Positions 58,225 to 64,000 of a stretch of 64,000 nucleotides of DNA are shown here, piece after piece. The stretch spans positions 36,949 to 100,948 of the forward strand of contig NSJX01000072.1 of NCBI GenBank assembly GCA_002286715.1, in the 5' to 3' direction. Source of the stretch: Dentipellis sp. KUC8613. Its lineage: Eukaryota; Basidiomycota; Agaricomycetes; Russulales; Hericiaceae. The notes under the pieces were generated by a model. It did not search any database and was not told the DNA's origin. It saw nothing but the letters and a program-made list of their open reading frames with translations. Within the stretch, counting starts at the first letter, position 1. Every line of letters begins with the position of its first letter. A program made the translations under genes and the position numbers.

Positions 58225-60128
58225 TCACATCTGCATGCCTTCGTCAGAACACGTTTCGTGGCTGAGCGGCTCTATACGCTTACATCCCGCGGGAGCATTG
58301 CGGTTATCGCTGGTCTGGGCTTGGTGCGGATTCTGTCCGCGGTATGGCTGTGCGGGAATCGTTGGAGTTTGGAATGCTGACCCACCACGCTGGGCAGCTG
58401 TCGATCCGTGAGCGTGACGGTCGTAGTCCGCTTGATGGTTACGGTATGGTTGTGCGGAAGGAGCTGAGGCTTGTGTTACTGATCGGCCATGTTGAGTCGC
58501 CGCGGATTCTTGTGCACGGTAGTTGTAGTCCGCTCGACGGTTGCGGTGCGCCTGCTGGTGTTGGTTCATCGTGGAACTCTGATGTCCAGGCACATCCTGG
58601 TCATAGGTACGCCCATGCTGAGGCATGGCAGGGATCTGTTCGCGGGGATACTCATCACGGCGAGGATATTGACCTGTGGGCGTTACAATGCCCGAGCGCG
58701 CAGTTGGCGTCATAGATGACTGTTGGGCCGGATTTCCTGCTAACGTTGAACGATGTCATTCATGACGATTCTGGTAAATGCGCATGAAATGTACCTTGAA
58801 GGTGCGACGACATCTGTTGCGACATATGCTGCATATCAGCTCTCCCATCGTATCGATTATCCTGAGCCAGGGAAATCATCATGGGGTCTGGATAAGAATC
58901 ATCGATCCGCTGCGTCGGACGCCCTATAGGAAAGTTATGTTTGCATTCGGATGAAGGAACAAAGAGCTTACGTGGATACTGAGACGAGTCGCATGGTATA
59001 CTAGCTCTCTCGTTATACCGGTGGTTGTTAGGACGGGATGCGGTATGACTGAACGATTCTTGCGCTGGGATGCCGCCTGACAATATTTTGTTTGACCCTT
59101 CCCCGCGAACGACAAGCTGGCACCTTACCTGAAGGCTGAGGTGCCAAATGTTGCACTCTCCCCGCATAGTCACTGTCTCCAATCGGCGGAGGGGATGTGT
59201 AATTTTCATCTGCGCTGGAGCTCATAGAGATGCTTTGCGTCCTACTCCCTGGCAATCAAGAAACATTAACCTCCTCTTCAAGCAGAAGAAAGAATCTGCG
59301 CACCTGACTGTTGTGCATTATCATGACCACCAACTCTCCTGCGACTGTGTTCATTAGCTGAGTTTGCCGGGAGTTCAGAAGTTGGCATTGAATTTTGGGC
59401 GGCCCAGGTTGCATTTCCCGCAAACTGCGATGTTGAATTGCCTGGAGAAGTTCGGTCATGTACTCAGTAAACCTAAGCGTATTTGAACTGGGGATTCAGC
59501 GTTACCAAGATGACGCGGCGTCATCATATTCTCTTCCTCCCGTCGCGCATGCTCGATATCATTCCACGATTGTTCGAACAGTATTCGCAGTTGATATCGA
59601 TGGCGTTCTATGCTGGACTGTCTCTAGAAAAACAAAATTGAGACCCTTAAATATGGTCCTCAATGCAACGACAAGTGCAAAATAAGAACATACGATAATC
59701 TTTTTAGCCAGCTCTTCCGCTTCATGATAGGCGTCTCTGAGGTCGCGCCACCGCTTGCTAGCCTCTCTCCAACCAGATGGGGTTGAACTTGCAAGTTCTT
59801 CCATCGTATCCTGTAAGCTGTGGGTTGCATGTGAAACTTGACCCATATCATCGTATCAGTGCTGTACTCACATATCAAGCTGACGGCGATAGTCTCTGGC
59901 TTGGTCTGCATTCATAATACCTCTAGCGCTCTCCAGCTCACGTACGCTTTCCCCAATCTTATCCTGTCCTCGTCTGATATACGCATCAGTAGTACGTTCA
60001 CTGCCGGCTTTACCCAATGCTTGCAATGTCTTCAGAATTAGGTCCGAAATAGCCGTCAGCGTTGTACCATCCATGGACCAATTAGTGAAGGAATGAAATG
60101 TGGGAGTGATGATGTCCTCTGCACTCAT
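58225..60128 (-). CDS. Hypothetical protein: helical N-terminus, low-complexity repeat tail
   Basis: Not recognised. Start MSAEDIITPTFHSFTNWSMD at 60128 (an ATG at 60173 adds 15 residues). The first 200 residues look helical and charged: LILKTLQALGKAGSERTTDA, RRGQDKIGESVRELESARGI, then after introns LQDTMEELASSTPSGWREAS, KRWRDLRDAYHEAEELAKKI and HRYQLRILFEQSWNDIEHAR, suggesting coiled coil. Then a Ser/Asn/Gln-rich part (TSPGNSTSQFAGNATWAAQN). The tail, in frames down to 58225, holds imperfect repeats of about 30 residues rich in Gln, His, Tyr and Arg, e.g. HRNRRADYNYRAQESAATQH and YRNHQADYDRHAHGSTAAQR. The joins between 59110 and 58710 are not settled: one frame stops at 59028 and the tail may belong to a downstream exon. 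Possibly a cytoskeletal or phase-separating protein, but that is guesswork. Confidence 0.5.
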
Positions 60129-60713
60129 GGCGTGCAGCCCTCTTATGAATGAGCTTAACGCTGAAGGAAGCACGGTCGTGTGTCTTTCCAGGAAACTTGG
60201 GACCTCCTAGATGGTACGAGCCTCATCTTCGGGTGCATAGTACACGGAACGATCATGTCAAGACATTGACAACGTGGCCTCTGCAAAAGCGACCAGTTGG
60301 TGTCCTTGTAGGAAGAAAGGAAGCAAGCACAGTATTTCATCCGGGCCTTCATTCAGTACGAGCACGCCGTTCACTGCCGTCTCCGTCACATGCAGCGTGT
60401 GGTTGATCTATTCATGCCTCGACCATCCAGCAAACGCTCAGCATAATGTACCAACGAAACGGGACCTGAATCGAAGTCTGTTCGATACGCACAGGCTCAT
60501 TAGTATCGAAAATAAATCTGCATAGAATATGCAGCACTAGTACTTATTGAAATTCGCGCACACGTGGAGGCGGAGTGACTAGATAGCGAGATCGAAAAAC
60601 GAGCAAATCCCTTTTCCTCAGTCCAGCATATGTAGATTGAAATGAAACAACGAAACCAATGGAAGAATACATGTTCTATTGTAAGACGTGGAGCGCGAAC
60701 AGGCAGGAGTTGT
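60129..60713. other. Intergenic, 0.58 kb
   Basis: Between the coiled-coil gene start and the stop of the first kinase gene, both on minus. Presumed promoter of the former. No element recognised. Confidence 0.45.
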
Positions 60714-62072
60714 TCACGATCCTGACGGTATAGCCGGTAAGCCACTGCCGATCCACTTGGCAGTCCTCAGTAAATGCGTGTTCGTCCTCCATAAGCAAGC
60801 GACAGTAGATTCACTCCTCTGAGAAAGTCGTGATCTCAGTTTCACGATTGACAATGATTGTCGAATATTGTTAAAATCGGCTAAGGCCTCGTGAATGCCT
60901 GGCCGACGATGAGGATCCTCGGCCGTCATCCTTCCTATCAGGCTGTCCATAAATTCTAAATTTGAATACTTCTGAAAAGGCCACCATTAGTCGTGCACTT
61001 AAAGTAATGATGTAAGCAATACCTCCAGAAAATCGGTCCTGACCACATTGCCTATATAGTATATGTCCGTTGGAAAAGGGTCGTAGAGTTCGTTAGGCGA
61101 ATGATTGAGCTCAGGGGCTGTCCTATCCGCTCCATGAGTTTTCACCGACACAGGTGGCCAACGAGCACTGTGTGGGTCGAATCGGTCAGAAAGTCCGAAG
61201 TCGATGAGATAGTATCTGGGAGCACAATCAGTGCGCGTGGTGTGCGGGGCCTTCCCGCGAAGATCTCTGTTCTTGTCTGTTTTGATCGGATGAAAGGATT
61301 TGGGATACATTTTCGTGGGATCCATCATGATGTTCGCAGAGCAACAATCACTGGCGAGGCAACATACGCATGAGCGGGTGGACTTCCAAGGATGACAGAT
61401 CGTACCGATGTGCAGTGTTGTGCTCATGCATGAATGCAAGACCCTGTTCATGAATCGACTTCAATGAGAATTGCATGGTAACTGTCAATGCATGCCATGC
61501 CAAACATACCTCCATAATTTGTCCGAAGAAGTCAACGGCCTCTCCAACCGTGATGAACGGTGGAGAATCGTATTCCCGTAAGAGAGGCATGACTATGTAT
61601 GAGGTCCTCTCCTCTGATACGCGCCACCAGTCTAAGACTGGTACGCAGTGATTGCGAGGGTCAGAGCGACGAGGTTCTGACGAGAAAAATAGCGCCACAT
61701 CGAGCTCTTCCGTCCTTTCCTCTCCATCTGAGTAAGGAACCAGTGCCTTGACATGTACGGGTGTGCCATCGGATATTCGAATGGCATCCATGTTATCGAT
61801 CTTGCCTGTCTAGTGATTGTGTCAGAGCGGAGGGAAGTAGACGGAAGACGATAGAAGAAACCTACCTTTGTTACACCATCCTCGACGCGTCCTCGGTATG
61901 TGCCGGTTCCTAACCAAGACGGAGTCCAACCTGGCCTATATCGTGTCCTCAGGGTGTATCCTCTGGCCTCCAACATCGGCAGTCGAGCGCGCCACCACAT
62001 CTCGCTGGGCGTTAGAAATTTAGACCAAGCCGTATCCTCATCTGGTTTACTGAATGAGCTTCGCGGGTTCAT
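60714..62072 (-). CDS. Protein kinase-like protein, copy 1 (basidiomycete-expanded family)
   Basis: Start MNPRSSFSKPDEDTAWSKFL (ATG 62072), last residues ...GSGLPAIPSGS. An N-terminal part typical of this group (FLTPSEMWWRARLPMLEARG, GYTLRTRYRPGWTPSWLGTG) precedes the kinase fold: DAIRISDGTPVHVKALVPYS (VxxK-like position of the ATP Lys), YIVMPLLREYDSPPF (hinge), GLAFMHEHNTAHRDCCSANIMMD (catalytic loop HRDCxxxNIM) and YYLIDFGLS (DFG). Thr-rich activation region then HGADRTAPELN (APE) and NELYDPFPTDIYYIGNVV. The catalytic HRD Asp, Asn and DFG Asp are all present; the loop Lys of HRDLK is Cys/Ser, as in many members. An intron splits HR|D. No Gly-rich loop is obvious. Likely a cytosolic kinase of unknown target; it could be inactive. 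Confidence 0.85.
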
Positions 62073-63129
62073 GTCGGACTGCGCAGATGCAATCAGCGAT
62101 GAGGGATGTCAAGTATGAGTCGAATGTACTCTCTAGAGAGTGTGTCGAAGAGTTGAGCCTACCTTCAGAGCGTGGCGCTGCTCACGATAGATGTCGCTCG
62201 GCGCTTCTAGCCATGTACAACACGGGCCCATTGTGTCCAAATAGATCATGATACCGCATGGTCTGTTGATCCGATAGTCCGCTTGACCCACACGTGGGCG
62301 CCTCTGGCCGACCGAGGACTGAGTACTGATCCCGTTCTTGGGCGCAATATCGGCACCCTCCTTCTTTTGTTTTCCAGTGTCCACATTTATCGCAGAACGA
62401 TAGACAGGAAAGCAAGGTCTACTCCTACATATTGCCCTAAACATATTTACATAGGACAAACTACGTACAGCCCATGCTCCCAATCCATCCAAAAGAAGAG
62501 CGCGAATGAAGTCCGGGGCTCAAGACGGAGCGCGCACCATGATCGATACCGTCTTCAGGGCACGGCCTGTTACCCAAGGAAACACGTTCCAGTCTTTACC
62601 AGGAACGTGGTCGAGGAACAGGCCCATTCTGCAGCATGAAGCTGCTATGTGTCATGTGGTCACGGTGAGAATCTCTGCGGCTCTCTGTGCGCCATCGCAT
62701 TGTGAACCTTGGAATAGAAGGAATAGAAGGCGTTCGCTCGTATGGTCCGTAGTGTTCTCATCCACGTCGTTGTTGAATTGGCAAGGTGCGTGAGAAGTTA
62801 GGAGCTCCAATAATATTGTACGAGCTCCATGATCGAGCGCGGACCGTCGACGTGCAGGTACGGAATGACATCAGTTCGCAAGAAGGGTGACAAGTATCAC
62901 ACAGGTAAGTCTCTTCGCAGTCTGCACGATTTGGCATTCACTCATATGAATTGCGCAGTCGGAATACACAGGTGACCATCGCCCCCCGTGTACGAACAGG
63001 TGCATGCACGGCTGTGCATGGGAATTTCGAATGCTCAATGTCCCAGATTGCTAGTCAAATTATGAATCGAGTTTATTGATTCACAAGCAGCTGGGAGAAG
63101 CTTACCTGGAATCCAGACATGTCTCTGCG
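62073..63129. other. Intergenic, 1.06 kb, between kinase copies
   Basis: Separates kinase copy 1 from copy 2. It should include the promoter of copy 1 and the 3' flank of copy 2. Open frames here (62133-62492, 62506-62793) show no kinase-like or other family pattern. Confidence 0.45.
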
Positions 63130-64000
63130 TCACTTTCGTGGGAGCAAAGGAGGGAACCCGTAGCTTATCCAACGCAGACTACGAAACAAGTGCCTGCCAG
63201 CCCTCCAAATTCCGGCGACCAGAAATTCGTCTCTGCGAACAAGCCGCGCTCTCAATCGCATGCTCGATAAGGATCCAGAGAGCAACTTGAACTCGGAAAA
63301 CGCATCGTGTATGGTTGGTCGACGGAGGGGATCTTCGGTAATCATCTTGTTCATCAAGGCATCCAAAAATTTAAAATTGCGGTATGGCTGAAGAAGCGAT
63401 GTCAACGTCACTCCCAATTGCCGCATGAATATAACTGATGTACCTGTATAAAGTTGGTCCTGATCATATTTCCGATATAATAGACGTCGGTAGGGAATGG
63501 GTCGTAAGGCATATCGCGCGAATGATTCAGTTCGGGTGCCGTCTTGTCACCGCCGCGACTCTTCAAGGAAAGAGGTGGTCAAGGACCGTTGACGGGATTA
63601 AACCGATTTGAGAGCCCGAAGTCCATCAGGTAGTATCTGGGAGGGCAGTCCGTACGACTCTTGTGCGGCGCATGGCCGTGAAGGTCCGTGTTCAAATCCA
63701 TCTCAATCGGATGAAAAGAACGAGGGTACATATTCCCGGGGTCCATCATGATGTTCCCCGCCCAACAATCCCTGTAAGTTGTCTTTCACATCATGAGGAG
63801 CATTCATTTTCAATAAGACTCACCGGTGCGCGACATGGTGCTCGTGCATGGAGGCAAGACCCTAGCTCGACAATGATATTTTTCGGAGACCAGTAGATAA
63901 TCAAGATTGCAACGCACCTCGAATATTTGCCAAAGGAAATCGACCACCTCCCCAACTGTGAGAAATTCGGGCGAGTCGCATGCTCGCAGGAGAGGCATGA
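63130..64000 (-). pseudogene. Protein kinase-like copy 2, in-frame stop, cut by window edge
   Basis: A paralogue of the neighbouring kinase; the 5' part lies outside the window. Blocks align one to one: MPLLRACDSPEFLTVGEVVD, GLASMHEHHVAHR|DCWAGNIMMD with the intron in the same HR|D place, MYPRSFHPIEMDLNTDLHGH, YYLMDFGLSNRFNPVN, then KTAPELNHSRDMPYDPFPTD and VYYIGNMIRTNFIQ, and an end ...RWISYGFPPLLPRK. Where copy 1 has Trp (SARWPPV) copy 2 reads TGA, complement of 63579-63581 (GP*PPL). No intron with usual signals removes it, and copy 1 has none there. All other visible codons and splice sites are intact, so the lesion looks recent, or the stop is read through, or it is a sequencing error. 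Confidence 0.7.
63579..63581 (-). other. In-frame TGA replacing a conserved Trp codon
   Basis: The complement reads cct tga cca; the paralogue has tgg at the same place. One G-to-A change explains it. It lies between the DFG and APE motifs, so truncation would remove the end of the activation segment and the C-lobe. Confidence 0.75.

Noticed and set aside
63579..63581. Idea that the TGA in kinase copy 2 lies in an intron
   Set aside because: No donor/acceptor pair around it keeps the frame and the aligned paralogue is continuous at this place.
1..64000. tRNA or rRNA genes
   Set aside because: A search by eye for T-loop-like GGTTCRANTCC with a matching acceptor stem, and for rRNA-like conserved blocks, gave nothing convincing.

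Overview
The window looks like nuclear DNA of a filamentous basidiomycete, most likely an Agaricomycete and perhaps a polypore (inference). The reasons are GC-rich genes cut by many introns of about 45-150 nt, a strong preference for gtgcgt/gtaagt/gtacgt donors with yag acceptors, microexons, and a typical gene set: F-box proteins, DUF262 proteins, expanded Ser/Thr-like kinases, an expanded G-alpha family, an OPT transporter and an A1 aspartic protease. No bacterial operons, rRNA, tRNA or CRISPR array was recognised.

Layout, left to right. The 3' end of an arylamine N-acetyltransferase gene (1-666, +) is followed by 3.3 kb without genes, then aspartate kinase (3987-6240, +) and an atypical G-protein alpha subunit (6457-9073, +). 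A 2.9 kb low-complexity stretch leads into four genes on the minus strand side by side with one on plus: a giant DUF3684 protein (12025-18556, -), a ChAPs/exomer TPR protein (19069-21954, -), a TOK-type two-pore K+ channel (22339-25546, -) and orotate phosphoribosyltransferase (25891-26632, +, divergent from the channel). Next come a derlin (26754-27808, -), an F-box/LRR-like protein (about 27996-30233, -), a DUF262 protein (31957-33664, +), a PAP2 lipid phosphatase (34317-36198, +), a secreted aspartic protease (37271-38918, +), a single-pass membrane protein (39321-41343, -), an MFS transporter (42564-44348, -), the SIN3 corepressor (45771-50172, +) and an OPT oligopeptide transporter (53448-57443, +). 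The right end holds a coiled-coil/low-complexity protein (about 58225-60128, -) and two related kinase genes (60714-62072, -, intact; 63130 to the right edge, -, with an in-frame stop).

The genes do not form one pathway. Aspartate kinase and OPRT are primary metabolism; exomer, derlin, PAP2 and the K+ channel act in the secretory and membrane system; G-alpha, SIN3, F-box and the kinases are regulatory. There is no biosynthetic cluster.

The most striking signal is not a gene. Between 11560 and 14719 the DNA has almost no CpG (two seen by eye in 3,160 bp) although the flanks are CpG-rich. The desert covers the 3' half of the DUF3684 gene, yet its frame stays open. Other points of interest are a 4-nt microexon in the switch II region of G-alpha and a 7-nt microexon in the DUF262 gene, both supported by restored family motifs and a total CDS length divisible by three.
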